Source: Rubrivivax sp. (GTDB lineage: Bacteria > Pseudomonadota > Gammaproteobacteria > Burkholderiales > Burkholderiaceae_C). Taken from it: 64,000 nucleotides of DNA. Made by a program: the position numbers and the translations under genes. The notes beneath the pieces were generated by a model. That model was not told the origin of the DNA and searched no databases. It saw only the letters and a program-made list of their open reading frames with translations. The stretch covers positions 1 through 64,000 of the forward strand of contig JALHPF010000027.1 in the NCBI GenBank assembly GCA_022842595.1, given 5' to 3'. Below are positions 33,427 through 43,136 of the stretch, piece by piece. Position 1 is the stretch's first letter. The number at the start of each line of letters is the position of its first letter.

Positions 33427-35925
33427 ATGAACAAGTCGAGTACGCCCGCACGACGGCTTGTTCGCCGGCTGGCGGTCCTGGTGCTGGCGGGGGCCATCGC
33501 CAGTTGCGGCGGTGACGGCAACGAAGGCGCCAACCCAGCGCCCCCAGTTGTGGCCGATCTGCCGGCAGCGGTGTCGATCACGGGCCCCGCCCAGGCCGAA
33601 ACCGGTGCCCCTGTGCGCTGGCAGTCGAGCCTGGGAACCGTTCAACCCGGCTGGACGGTCCAGTGGAATTTCGGCGACGACACCGTCAGCACGGAGGCCG
33701 AGCCCAGCCACGCCTTCCGCCACGCGGGCGACTACACGGTGCGCTTCACCGTCAGCCGAAGCGGCAGCGACAGCCGCACCGCCAGCGCCAGCGTGCAGGT
33801 TCGCGCCACGGCTCTGACCGCAGGTCTGAACTGCAGCGGGCCAGGATCCTCCGCCTGGTGCTGGCAACGACCGCAGCCCTTCGCCATCGACCTGAGCGCT
33901 GCCGCGCTCATCGACCGCCAGACAACGGTGGCCGTCGGCCCGGGCAACGCCATCGTGGCCACGCGCAATGGCGGCAACGACTGGTCGCTGCTGACGGCAC
34001 CCGCTGCGCCACCGCTGCCACCCAACACCACCGCCGCCGCGGCCAACCGGCTGGACATCGTGCGTTTCGCCGACACCCAGGTGGGCGTCGCCACGGCCAG
34101 CTATCCGGGCCGCGTGTTGCGCACGGTGGACGGCGGCGCCACCTGGTCGGCCACCGCCGAGGTACCGATGTTCTGGATCCGCGCCGTCTGGATGCTGGAT
34201 CGCCAGACCATCGTGCTCACCGGCTTCCGCGCCTACGACCGTTTCGGCTACGGCCTGCGCTTCGCCGACCTGAGCCTGGTCAGCAGCGATGGTGGCCAGA
34301 CCTGGCGCGAGGCGGCTCTACTGGTCACCAACGTCACGACCGACCGTACCCTGTGGACGGTGGAGGCATTCCCGGGCTATGGCGCCGATCGCATCAGCGT
34401 CTCGAGGGACCTGGGCCTGACCGCGGTCGACGCAAGCCCCTGCTGCCTGTCATCGCCCCTGTTTGAGCTGCGCGCAGGCCTGCCCGAAGACAGCGACCAG
34501 CTGCTGTGGAGCCAGGCGCAGCAGAGCTCGCTCGCAGTGCCCGTGCAGCAGCGCCTGCACCGCAGCACCGATGCGGGCCGCAGCTGGAGCACGGTCAATG
34601 TGCAACCCCCGGGCGGCGACCTGAGCCTGCGGCTGGAGGCAGCGGGCCATGTGTCCGCCAGCGAAGTCTGGGCCACATTCCAACAAACGACGTTCAACGC
34701 CCAGGGAGAGAGAAGGACTCTGTGGCAGCGCGCGAGCAGCCGCGACGGTGGCGCCACCTGGTCGGCCGTTGGCGCGTCGATCGAAGGGAACAGCCGGCTG
34801 TTCCGCATGGACAGCCGTGGCTGGGCGCTGGCGGGCGACTCGGCCGAGTTGCGCTGGTTCGAGGATGGCGACAGCAACCTGAAGACCTTGCGGCTGCCGG
34901 AAAGCGCCCAGGAACTTCGAGTGCTGCGGCGCCGCGACGGCGTGCTGCTGGCCGGTTTCGGCGACCCCCACCGCTGGGCGCTGTCCAGCGACCAGGGCGC
35001 CACCTGGAAGTCCTTGCCAGGCAGCCAACCCGGCCCGGCACCGGGAGCGATCAGCGGCCTGTGGTTCTTCGACACCCAGCGTGGCCTGGCCAGCAGCAGC
35101 GACGGCGGCTTCCTGGCCACGGACAACGGCGGTCGCACCTGGACCGCCCAGGCCAGCGGCCCGGACCGTACCTGGGCGAACCTGCACTTCACCAGCGACG
35201 GCACCGGCTGGGCGCTGGCCGCCGACGGCCTGCGGCGTTCCATCGACCGTGGGCTGAACTGGTCCACGATCAGCCTGCCGGGCGCGACGCCCCGGGTTCT
35301 GCACGCCGTCGATGCGCGGCAGGCCTGGGTGCTGGTGTCGGTGTGCACGGACGCCAACAACCCGGCCAGCTGCAGCACGCAGTGGCAGGCCACCCGCGAC
35401 GGTGGCGTGAACTGGGTCCGCGTGCCCGTGCCCGACGGCGTCGTGAGGCTGCACTTCACCAGTTCCACCGACGGCATTGCCTTCGCTGGCAGCCGGGTCC
35501 ATGTCACCAGCGACGGCGGCCAGACATGGACCGAGTCGGCGTTCGCCGCGCCTACCCTGGCACTGAAGCAGATCCGCTTCGTGGATACCCGCCGTGGCTG
35601 GATGCTGTTCTCGGGCGTGGTGGGGCCGCGGGGCGGTAACGCGTCGGGGCTGCTGCTCACTCGCGACGGCGGGCGCAGTTGGTCCGCTTCGGCCCTGCCC
35701 GGCGCGCTGGTGCTGGAGGACATGGCCTTTGCCGACCCGATGAACGGCTGGATCGTGGGCGGGAACGGCACGATCCTGGCGACCCGCGACGGTGGCGAAC
35801 ACTGGGAGCTGCAGAAGTCCGGCACCCCGCGCGGGCTGAGGGTGGTGGCGGCCTTCGATGCCTTCACGGCCTGGGTCGGCGGCGAGCGCGGCAGCTTGCT
35901 GGCCACCGGAGCCGGCGGCCGCTAG
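33427..35925 (+). CDS. PKD-domain and Asp-box repeat lipoprotein
   Basis: Secreted lipoprotein of 832 residues. Signal peptide with lipobox IASC, then a PKD domain (WNFGDDTVSTEAEPSHAFRH, HAGDYTVRF). About ten Asp-box/YCF48-like blades follow, each with a DGGxxW-type turn (for example VDGGATW, SSDGGQTW, TRDGGRSW, TRDGGEHW), which predicts a beta-propeller. Two Cys pairs (LNCS...AWCW and SVCT...ASCS) may form disulfides. Family members include photosystem assembly factors and sialidase-like proteins, but no catalytic residues are recognised, so the function is unknown. ATG 33427 is chosen for a normal signal peptide. Confidence 0.8.
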   Translation: MNKSSTPARRLVRRLAVLVLAGAIASCGGDGNEGANPAPPVVADLPAAVSITGPAQAETGAPVRWQSSLGTVQPGWTVQWNFGDDTVSTEAEPSHAFRHAGDYTVRFTVSRSGSDSRTASASVQVRATALTAGLNCSGPGSSAWCWQRPQPFAIDLSAAALIDRQTTVAVGPGNAIVATRNGGNDWSLLTAPAAPPLPPNTTAAAANRLDIVRFADTQVGVATASYPGRVLRTVDGGATWSATAEVPMFWIRAVWMLDRQTIVLTGFRAYDRFGYGLRFADLSLVSSDGGQTWREAALLVTNVTTDRTLWTVEAFPGYGADRISVSRDLGLTAVDASPCCLSSPLFELRAGLPEDSDQLLWSQAQQSSLAVPVQQRLHRSTDAGRSWSTVNVQPPGGDLSLRLEAAGHVSASEVWATFQQTTFNAQGERRTLWQRASSRDGGATWSAVGASIEGNSRLFRMDSRGWALAGDSAELRWFEDGDSNLKTLRLPESAQELRVLRRRDGVLLAGFGDPHRWALSSDQGATWKSLPGSQPGPAPGAISGLWFFDTQRGLASSSDGGFLATDNGGRTWTAQASGPDRTWANLHFTSDGTGWALAADGLRRSIDRGLNWSTISLPGATPRVLHAVDARQAWVLVSVCTDANNPASCSTQWQATRDGGVNWVRVPVPDGVVRLHFTSSTDGIAFAGSRVHVTSDGGQTWTESAFAAPTLALKQIRFVDTRRGWMLFSGVVGPRGGNASGLLLTRDGGRSWSASALPGALVLEDMAFADPMNGWIVGGNGTILATRDGGEHWELQKSGTPRGLRVVAAFDAFTAWVGGERGSLLATGAGGR

Positions 35926-35957
35926 TTGCTTCCTGTCGGCAGCGCGGCCAGGGCGGT

Positions 35958-37136
35958 TCAGTTCCGCAGCGCCTGTTCCAGGTCGTTGATCAGGTCCTCG
36001 CAGTGCTCGATGCCCACCGACAGCCGCAGCAGGTCGGGCGGCGCCGGCGTGCCGGCGCCTTCGACGCTGGCGCGGTGTTCGATCAGGCTTTCGGTTCCGC
36101 CCAGCGAGGTGGCGCGCTTCCACAGCTTCGTGCGCGCGGCCACGGCAATCGCATGGGCTTCGCCATGGCGCGCGCGGATCGACAGCATGCCGCCGAAGCC
36201 GCCGTGCATCTGCGCCTTGGCCACCTCGTGCCCCTGGCAGCCCGGCAGGCCGGGGTACAGCACCTCGGCGACCTGCGCATGGCCGTTGAAATGCTCGGCG
36301 ATGCGCTGCGCCGACGCGCAGGCTGCGCGCACGCGCAGGTGCAGCGTGCGCATGCCGCGCAGCAGCAGGAAGGCCTCGAAGCTTCCGAGCGTGCCGCCGA
36401 TCTGCGCACGCACCTTGCGCACCCGTTGCCAGTGGTCCTGGCTGTCGGTCGACACCCGCGCCACCAGGGCGCCGGCAATCAGGTCGGAATGGCCGTTCAG
36501 GTACTTGGTGGCGGCGTGCATCACGATGTCGGCGCCCAGCAGCAGCGGCCGCGTGAGCATCGGCGTCGGCACGGTCGAGTCCACCGCCAGCAGGGCGCCA
36601 GCGACATGCGCCAGGCGCGCGGTTTCGGCGATGTCGGTCACGGTCCACAGCGGGTTGGCCGGCGTTTCGATCCACACCAGCTTGGTCTGCCCCGGGCGCA
36701 GTGCGGCCTGCACCGCGGCCGGGCTGGTCATGTCGATGAGCTCGACCTGCAGGCCCCAGCCGGTGGCAAACGTCATCAGCCAGTTGCGCAGCGACCAGTA
36801 CATCACCTGCGGCGCCAGCACATGGTCACCCGGCTGCAGCGCCTGGAATACCGCCGTGGCCGCGGCCATGCCGCTGGCGAACAGCAGCGCCTCGTCGCCC
36901 TCTTCCAGCCGGCACAGCACGGCCTCGGCCTGGTCGAAGGCGGGGTTGTCGGCGCGGGCATAGACGCGGCCGCTGCGGTACTGGTTGTCGGGGTCGCGCA
37001 GGTAGGTGCTGCTGACGTGGATGGGCGGGATGACGGCGCGCGTGGCTTCGTCGATCCAGCCCAGGGCCTGGGCGGCGATGCTGTCGGGGTGTTGCTGGTC
37101 GTGTGACTTGGCGTTCATGAACTCACTGCTGCTCAT
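35958..37136 (-). CDS. Cys/Met metabolism PLP enzyme, cystathionine gamma-synthase-like
   Basis: 392 residues of the trans-sulfuration PLP family. SGMAAAT binds the PLP phosphate, VDSTVPTP holds the Asp that contacts the ring, and the Schiff-base lysine is in HAATKYLNGHSDLIAG. Related enzymes are cystathionine gamma-synthase, cystathionine lyases and methionine gamma-lyase; sequence alone does not settle which. Start 37136 overlaps the upstream beta-helix stop as ATGA; a second ATG is at 37118. It is the last gene of a four-gene operon that begins with gspA. Confidence 0.8.
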   Translation of the reverse strand: MSSSEFMNAKSHDQQHPDSIAAQALGWIDEATRAVIPPIHVSSTYLRDPDNQYRSGRVYARADNPAFDQAEAVLCRLEEGDEALLFASGMAAATAVFQALQPGDHVLAPQVMYWSLRNWLMTFATGWGLQVELIDMTSPAAVQAALRPGQTKLVWIETPANPLWTVTDIAETARLAHVAGALLAVDSTVPTPMLTRPLLLGADIVMHAATKYLNGHSDLIAGALVARVSTDSQDHWQRVRKVRAQIGGTLGSFEAFLLLRGMRTLHLRVRAACASAQRIAEHFNGHAQVAEVLYPGLPGCQGHEVAKAQMHGGFGGMLSIRARHGEAHAIAVAARTKLWKRATSLGGTESLIEHRASVEGAGTPAPPDLLRLSVGIEHCEDLINDLEQALRN

Positions 37137-38302
37137 TTTTGAAAGGCGCCCGGCGACCAGCTGCGGCGGTCGGGGCTGAGAGGCCGGCTGCCCATGGGCC
37201 AGCTGAATTCGGCCTTGGGGGACAGGTCGACGCCGCGCACCGCACGCGGGTCGATGCCGCTGCCGCGCCAGATCGAGTCGGCCGGCAGCTCGAAAGCATA
37301 GGTTTCGGCGTCGGCCAGCATGCCGGCCGTGGCCGGGCGGTTGCCGTCGAAAAGACCCGCCGCGCCCAGCCAGAACAGGCCGGGGCCGACGAGCAGGTTG
37401 TTCACCGCCAGCACGTCGGTGCCCGCCGGCAGCTTGTCGCTCCAGACCCGCAGGAACCAGGCCGGCGTGCGCATGCCGTTGATCAGCGTGTTGTGCGCCA
37501 GGTACAGCGCGTTGCGGTCCCAGGCCGAGCCTTCGCTGCCGTAGGCCACCAGCACGCGGTTCTGGGTGCGCGGGCTCTGGCCGATGACGTTGCCGATGAC
37601 GGTGGCCAGCCCACCCGCCGGCAGGTCGATCTCGTAGGACGAACCACCGGTGCTGCCGTCGTGAAGGAAGCTGTAGCCGATGAAGCTTTCGCGCGCCCGC
37701 GACTTGATCATGTGGCCTTCGAAGCCTTGCTGGAAGCGGCTGCCCGTGACGTCCAGCCGCGCGATGCGGCCCACGTTCAGCAGGTGCGGCAGCCCGCCTT
37801 CGACGCGCGGCGCCAGTCCGAACTGGGTGTTTTCGATGCTCAACCGGGCCTTGTCGTCGTTGATGGCCAGGATGCCGTGTTCGTTGTCGAAGAAGCTGCA
37901 GTCGCGCACGCTCAGAACGCCACCTTCCTGGCGCAGGCCGGCGCCCGAGCCGTCCTGTGCCCGGGCGCCGCGGAATTCGATGTTCTGCACCAGCACCTCG
38001 CCGCCGCGCACCGTCCACAGCGCGCGCTGCGCCAGCGGCTGGCTGCCGCCGTGCATCACCGGGCGCTTGCCGACGCCACGCAGCACCAGCTTGCGCTGTT
38101 CGATGAGCAAGGGCTGGTCGCGGTAGTCGCCCGACAGCACTTCGATGGTGTCGCCGTCGCGCGCCATGGCCACGGCCCGGGCCAGCGACAGCGGCACGCC
38201 ATCGGGCCCGGCGATCAGGGTTTCGGCCTGCGCCGCCAGGCCAGCAAGGGCCAGCGCCCAGGCCAGCAGCGCACGCACCAGGGGGAAGATTGCGGCGACC
38301 AT
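37133..38302 (-). CDS. Secreted right-handed beta-helix protein
   Basis: 389 residues with a signal peptide ending in GLAAQA, followed by parallel beta-helix repeats (for example VLVQNIEFRGARAQ, LSVRDCSFFDNEHGI, LYLAHNTLING). NosD/PbH1-type folds bind or cleave carbohydrates; no catalytic set is recognised here. Its ATG directly follows the gspB stop with no gap, and its stop overlaps the PLP-enzyme gene, so all are translationally coupled. It may be a cargo of a type II secretion route. Confidence 0.72.
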   Translation of the reverse strand: MVAAIFPLVRALLAWALALAGLAAQAETLIAGPDGVPLSLARAVAMARDGDTIEVLSGDYRDQPLLIEQRKLVLRGVGKRPVMHGGSQPLAQRALWTVRGGEVLVQNIEFRGARAQDGSGAGLRQEGGVLSVRDCSFFDNEHGILAINDDKARLSIENTQFGLAPRVEGGLPHLLNVGRIARLDVTGSRFQQGFEGHMIKSRARESFIGYSFLHDGSTGGSSYEIDLPAGGLATVIGNVIGQSPRTQNRVLVAYGSEGSAWDRNALYLAHNTLINGMRTPAWFLRVWSDKLPAGTDVLAVNNLLVGPGLFWLGAAGLFDGNRPATAGMLADAETYAFELPADSIWRGSGIDPRAVRGVDLSPKAEFSWPMGSRPLSPDRRSWSPGAFQK

Positions 38303-39052
38303 CTAGAGCGGTACCTCCACGCGCATCTCGCGCCAGCGCAGCACCGCCGACTTCGGGCCGATGCGCTCGACCGTGACGCCAGCAGCCGCGCCTTCACCTT
38401 CGCGCACGACCTGGCCGTTGATGATGACGAAGCGGCTGGGCGGGTCGGCCGAATACACCGAGCCGCCCACCGTCATGGCCGGCATCTCGCGGCGCAGGTC
38501 GGGCGACAGCTGGGCCAGCGGGATCGCTCTTGGCGGTGACGGCGCTGACGCCGCTACGGGCGCGGCCGGCACGGTCGGCATGCTCGCCTCGACAGGCAGG
38601 GCTGGCGGTGCTTGCAGCGCCGCGGGCGGCCTGGCTTCGGCCGGGGCAGGCGCGGGCAGCGGCGTGGCCGCCGCGAGATCGCGCCGCGCAGGGGCCGCGG
38701 CCAGCGGGCTCGTTGCCACTGGTGGCGCGGCGGCAGGTACCGGCACCGGAACAGGCGCAGCAGCCACAGGCACCGGCACTTGAACCGGCACCGGCACCGG
38801 CGTCACCTGCACCTGCACCACCGGGGGCGGCGCCGGGGCAGGCGCCGGCCGGCCGAATGTCCACCAGGCCAGCGCGGCCAGCAGCCCCAGCGCGAGCCCG
38901 AGTGCCAGCCACAGCGCCTGGGGCCGCGCGGGCGCAGCTTCGGGTTCGGGCGCCGACGCGCCAAGCGGCCGCGCATGCAGGCCGGGAACGGCGCCCTTCT
39001 CGCGTTCACGCTCAGCGTCGGCGCGGCGCAGGGCATCGAGGATGTAGGACAT
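38303..39052 (-). CDS. gspB: Type II secretion protein GspB
   Basis: 249-residue bitopic inner-membrane protein. It begins MSYILDALRRADAERER, the hallmark of GspB/ExeB/PulB; a membrane helix is at about 44-64. A Pro/Val/Ala-rich TonB-like linker follows, and a C-terminal GspB domain (VGGSVYSADPPSRFVIINGQ) reaches the periplasm. GspAB helps insert the secretin through peptidoglycan in Aeromonas and Vibrio. Four bases after gspA; no gspC-N genes are in the window. Confidence 0.88.
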   Translation of the reverse strand: MSYILDALRRADAEREREKGAVPGLHARPLGASAPEPEAAPARPQALWLALGLALGLLAALAWWTFGRPAPAPAPPPVVQVQVTPVPVPVQVPVPVAAAPVPVPVPAAAPPVATSPLAAAPARRDLAAATPLPAPAPAEARPPAALQAPPALPVEASMPTVPAAPVAASAPSPPRAIPLAQLSPDLRREMPAMTVGGSVYSADPPSRFVIINGQVVREGEGAAAGVTVERIGPKSAVLRWREMRVEVPL

Positions 39053-39056
39053 GGCG

Positions 39057-40778
39057 TCAGCGATCCTGCAACAGGCCAGGTTCGTCGGCACGACCCAGCA
39101 GCATCAGCGTCAATGGCCCGGCCAGGCCATCGGCCTGCAGGCCGTTGGCCACCTGGAAGGTTCGCACCTGCTCGCGCAACGGGCCGGCGGATGGGTTCAC
39201 CCCGGCCGCGGCCAGACGCTGCTGCAGCCAGGCCTGGGTGGCCGGGGCGTCGGTGGCATCCGGGCCAGGGCGCCAGCCCGGTGGCGGGCGCCAGAAGGTG
39301 GCAAATTCACCGCGCCACACCCGCGCCAGTTCCGCCAAGGGCAGGCGCCAGCGCTTGTCGCCGGCGGCCAGCGTGGCGCCATTGGCGCCGAAGCCCAGCA
39401 GCTTCACGTACACCGGCGCGGCAGCGTCGTCGCGCAGCACCAGCAAGGCTGGGCGCGCCATCTGGCGCAGCACGCCCAGGCCGCTGCCTGCGCGGTAGCA
39501 CACCAGACCGGCGGCCAGCGCCTGCTCGCAGGGTTCGCCGGCGGCCAGGCTGGTCTTCCAGTGCAGCGCCAGATCACGCCAGGCCGTGGCTTCGTCGCGC
39601 CAGGCGGCGGCCAGCACGGCGCCAGGGTCGGCAATCGTCAGCTCGGCGCCCAGCCCATCGCCGCCAGCAGGGGGGCCTGCAGTGGCCGACGCTGCGGCAG
39701 CCACGGCCGCCGATGCCGAAGCCATCGTTCCCTGCCCGACCGATGCCGAACGCGCCACGGCCGCGGCCGATGGCGGCACGGCGCCGGCCAGGGCCGGCGC
39801 CCTGGCCTCACGGACCGGGCCGGCCAGCCCGAGTTCGCTGCGCCAGACCCAGGCCGCCGCCACGGCCAGCGTGGCGACGCCCGCGGCCACGCCGAAGGCC
39901 CGCCCGCGGGCCCGCATCCCGGGCGCCAAGGCGGCTGCCGTGCCCGGGAGTGGCGGGCCGAACACTTCCCGTGCAGCCTTCTCGACCATGTCGGCGCTGA
40001 CCCGGTGCTGGCCATGGGCATAGGCGCCCAGCAGGGCGCGGTCGCACAGCAGGTTGATGCGCCGCGGCACGCCGCCCGTCAGCGCGTGGATGCGCGCCAC
40101 GCCGCGGCTGTCGAAGGGTTCACGCCCGCCTGCCGGCCCGGCCACTGCCAGCCGGTGCTGGATGTACTGGCCGGTTTCGGCCGCCGACAGCGCCGGCAGG
40201 TGGTAGCGCGCGATCACCCGCTGCGCCATCTGTTCCAGTTCCGGCCGGGCCAGCATGTCGCGCAGTTCCGGCTGGCCGATGAGCACGATCTGCAGCAGCT
40301 TGCGTTCCGCGGTTTCCAGGTTCGTCAGCAGTCGCAGCTGCTCCAGCACGTCGGCAGCCAGGCTCTGGGCCTCGTCGATGATCAGCACGGTGTGGCGGCC
40401 GGCGGCATGGGCCGACAGCAGGAAGCCGTTCAGCGCGTCGACATAGGCCTTGACCGACGGCGCCTGGCCCGCAGCAGCGGCAGGCGCGACGACGCCGAAT
40501 TCCTCGCAGATCGTCTGCAGCAGTTCGACGACGGTGAGCTTGGGGTTGAAGATGTACGCCACGGCGCAATGCGCAGGCACCTGGTCGAGGAAGGCGCGGC
40601 AGACGGTCGTCTTGCCGGCACCGATTTCCCCCGTCAGCAAGACGAAGCCGCCACCGCCCGACACGCCATACAGCAGATGCGCCAGCGCCTCGCGGTGCAT
40701 GTCGCTCATGAACAGGAAACGCGGGTCCGGCGCAATGGAGAAGGGCTCCTTGCTCAGCCCGAAGAATGGCGCGTACAT
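39057..40778 (-). CDS. gspA: Type II secretion ATPase GspA (ExeA-like)
   Basis: 573 residues. MYAPFFGLSKEPFSIAPDPR is the ExeA signature. An AAA+ ATPase follows with Walker A GEIGAGKTT (50-58) and Walker B LIIDEAQS, then an Ala-rich membrane segment near 290-310 and a divergent periplasmic domain. The C-terminal peptidoglycan-binding domain is LREQVRTFQVANGLQADGL. It heads the gspA-gspB-beta-helix-PLP enzyme operon. Confidence 0.9.
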   Translation of the reverse strand: MYAPFFGLSKEPFSIAPDPRFLFMSDMHREALAHLLYGVSGGGGFVLLTGEIGAGKTTVCRAFLDQVPAHCAVAYIFNPKLTVVELLQTICEEFGVVAPAAAAGQAPSVKAYVDALNGFLLSAHAAGRHTVLIIDEAQSLAADVLEQLRLLTNLETAERKLLQIVLIGQPELRDMLARPELEQMAQRVIARYHLPALSAAETGQYIQHRLAVAGPAGGREPFDSRGVARIHALTGGVPRRINLLCDRALLGAYAHGQHRVSADMVEKAAREVFGPPLPGTAAALAPGMRARGRAFGVAAGVATLAVAAAWVWRSELGLAGPVREARAPALAGAVPPSAAAVARSASVGQGTMASASAAVAAAASATAGPPAGGDGLGAELTIADPGAVLAAAWRDEATAWRDLALHWKTSLAAGEPCEQALAAGLVCYRAGSGLGVLRQMARPALLVLRDDAAAPVYVKLLGFGANGATLAAGDKRWRLPLAELARVWRGEFATFWRPPPGWRPGPDATDAPATQAWLQQRLAAAGVNPSAGPLREQVRTFQVANGLQADGLAGPLTLMLLGRADEPGLLQDR

Positions 40779-40986
40779 GTGGCGAGGATACCGAGCCGCG
40801 GCACCCGCCCGTGGTCGGCCGGCAAAGAACAGTGCCGTTTTCCACCTGCACTGCCCGGCATCGAACCCTCAAGGCTCGGGCAAGATGGCCGAAAACCCGA
40901 CAGTAGGCCGACTACGGCCTGCGCCGGCAGGCGGTTCCAAGCCTTCGGCGCCAAACCCCAACCCTCGACTCCATCAAGACCCGACC

Positions 40987-41478
40987 ATGAAGACTCTTGC
41001 CCACACCCTCGTCGCCACCCTGCTGTTCAGCGCCGCTGCGGTCGCCCACGCCAACGACCCCAAGGCGACGATCTCCGACCTGGACGCCCGCCTGGCCAAG
41101 ATCGGCGCGCCGAAGCTCGAAGGCACCGACGTCGTCGGTGGCAAGACCGTGCCCGCCATCTTTTTCGGTGAGCGCAAGATCAACAACAACTACGACGTCG
41201 TCGACGCCATCCGCAAAGCCCACCAGGCCACGGCCACGGTGTTCGTGAAGGACGGGGAAGAGTTCGTGCGTGTCAGCACCAACGTGCTCACGCCCGAAGG
41301 CAAGCGCGGCGTCGGCACGCAGCTGGCGCGCAATGCCGCCTACGCCGCCGTCAGCAAGGGCCAGCAGTTCTGCGGCCCGATCGACGTGCTGGGCACCGCC
41401 TTCGACGCTTGCTACAACCCGATCAAGGACGGCAGCGGCCAGATCATCGGCGTCAGCTACATCGGTCACAAGAAATAA
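40987..41478 (+). CDS. Secreted Cache-like sensory domain protein
   Basis: 163 residues: a signal peptide ending in VAHA, then a single extracytoplasmic Cache-type domain ([75 protein letters not shown]). No membrane anchor or output domain follows. The chemoreceptor gene starts 35 bases downstream. It probably binds a small ligand in the periplasm and may signal through that receptor (inferred). Confidence 0.75.
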   Translation: MKTLAHTLVATLLFSAAAVAHANDPKATISDLDARLAKIGAPKLEGTDVVGGKTVPAIFFGERKINNNYDVVDAIRKAHQATATVFVKDGEEFVRVSTNVLTPEGKRGVGTQLARNAAYAAVSKGQQFCGPIDVLGTAFDACYNPIKDGSGQIIGVSYIGHKK

Positions 41479-41513
41479 GTCTTGCCCGCCTTGCAGTTGA
41501 CACAGGATCCCCG

Positions 41514-43127
41514 ATGAACAGTACACCCCCCACCGAGGGCGTTGCGAAGGCGCGCCGCCGGCCTTCGCTGACGCAAGGGCTGAGCGGCATGACTGTTTCG
41601 CGCCAGCTGCAGATGGCCTTCGGCACCGTGCTGGTGCTGATGGCCGTGCTGGGCGCCCTGGCCGTGCTCGGCCTGCAGCGTGTCGACCACCAGGCTGCGG
41701 CCCTGGCCGGCAAGTGGCTGACAGGCGTGCAGCACCTGGCAACGATGCGCGTGAGCCTGATCGACGCCCGCAGCTGGGAAAGCAAGCATGGCCGTTCCGA
41801 AGACCGCAGCTACCACGCCGAATACGAAGAAAAGCTCACCGAAAACCTGAAGGTGATGCGCACCGAGCTGGGCGCCTACGAAGCCAAGATAGAAAGCACG
41901 GAAGAGCGTGAACTCTTCGGCGTGCTGCAAAAGGCCCAGGGCGACTACGTGAAGGCACAGGCGCAGGTGGTGGCCCTGGGTCGCGACAAGAAGCAGATGG
42001 ACGCCGCCGAGGTCAGCGACGGCATGGCCAGCATGGCCTTCGACGAAGCGACCACGGCGCTGGACAAGCTCAGCACCTACAACTTCGAGCGGGCACAGCA
42101 GGCGGCAGCCACGTCCCACGGCACCTACCAGCAGGCCCGCGTGGCGGTGCTGGTGCTGGTGAGCCTGGGGCTCGTGGCCGGGCTCGGCCTGGCCGTCACG
42201 ATCACGCGCAGCCTGCTGCGCCAGCTGGGCGGCGAACCCGCCGCCGCAGTGAACGTGGCCCGCGCCGTGGCTGCAGGCGACCTGAGCACGGTCATCCACC
42301 TGCAGGCCGGCGACAGCAGCAGCCTGATGGCGCAGCTGCAGGCCATGCAGCAGAGCCTGGCCAACACCGTGAGCCAGGTGCGCAGCGGCTCTGAACAGGT
42401 GGCCACTGCCAGCAGCGAGATCGCGCAGGGCAACCAGGACCTGTCGGGCCGCACCGAACAGCAGGCGGCTTCGCTGCAGCAGACCGCCGCGACGATGGAC
42501 GAGCTGGGCAGCACCGTGCGCAACAACGCCGACAACGCCCGCCAGGCCAACCAGCTGGCGCTCAGCGCGTCGGGTGTTGCCGTCAAGGGCGGCGAAGTCG
42601 TGAGCCAGGTGGTGGCAACGATGAAGGGCATCAACGACAGCAGCAAGCGCATTGCCGACATCATCGGCACGATCGACGGCATCGCCTTCCAGACCAACAT
42701 CCTGGCGCTGAACGCGGCGGTGGAAGCCGCGCGAGCCGGCGAACAAGGCCGCGGCTTCGCGGTCGTGGCTGCCGAGGTGCGCAGCCTGGCCCAGCGCAGT
42801 GCCGAAGCGGCCCGCGAGATCAAGACCCTGATCTCGGCCAGCGTCGAGCGGGTGGACCAAGGCACCGTGCTCGTCGACCAGGCTGGCACGACGATGGCCG
42901 AGATCGTGGCGGCCATCCGCCGCGTGACCGACATCGTGGGCGAGATCAGCAGCGCCAGTGTCGAGCAGAGCCACGGCGTCAACCAGGTGGGCCAGGCCGT
43001 CACGCAGATGGACCAGGCCACCCAGCAGAACGCTGCACTGGTGGAAGAAAGCGCTGCGGCTGCCGAGAGCCTGCGTCAGCAGGCCCAACAGCTGGTGCAG
43101 GCGGTGGCGGTGTTCAGGCTGGCCTGA
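41514..43127 (+). CDS. Methyl-accepting chemotaxis protein
   Basis: 537-residue chemoreceptor. A first membrane helix at about 34-55, a helical periplasmic domain of about 140 residues, a second helix near 205-228, HAMP ([20 protein letters not shown]), and a long cytoplasmic coiled coil. The signalling tip [20 protein letters not shown] binds CheW/CheA. There is no C-terminal CheR-binding pentapeptide. The previous gene encodes a lone secreted Cache protein. Confidence 0.92.
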   Translation: MNSTPPTEGVAKARRRPSLTQGLSGMTVSRQLQMAFGTVLVLMAVLGALAVLGLQRVDHQAAALAGKWLTGVQHLATMRVSLIDARSWESKHGRSEDRSYHAEYEEKLTENLKVMRTELGAYEAKIESTEERELFGVLQKAQGDYVKAQAQVVALGRDKKQMDAAEVSDGMASMAFDEATTALDKLSTYNFERAQQAAATSHGTYQQARVAVLVLVSLGLVAGLGLAVTITRSLLRQLGGEPAAAVNVARAVAAGDLSTVIHLQAGDSSSLMAQLQAMQQSLANTVSQVRSGSEQVATASSEIAQGNQDLSGRTEQQAASLQQTAATMDELGSTVRNNADNARQANQLALSASGVAVKGGEVVSQVVATMKGINDSSKRIADIIGTIDGIAFQTNILALNAAVEAARAGEQGRGFAVVAAEVRSLAQRSAEAAREIKTLISASVERVDQGTVLVDQAGTTMAEIVAAIRRVTDIVGEISSASVEQSHGVNQVGQAVTQMDQATQQNAALVEESAAAAESLRQQAQQLVQAVAVFRLA

Positions 43128-43136
43128 ACACCCCCG

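Noticed and set aside
38700-38830. Val-Pro codon run in gspB as a variable tandem repeat
   Set aside because: The codons are irregular and the Pro-rich linker is typical of GspB and TonB-like proteins.
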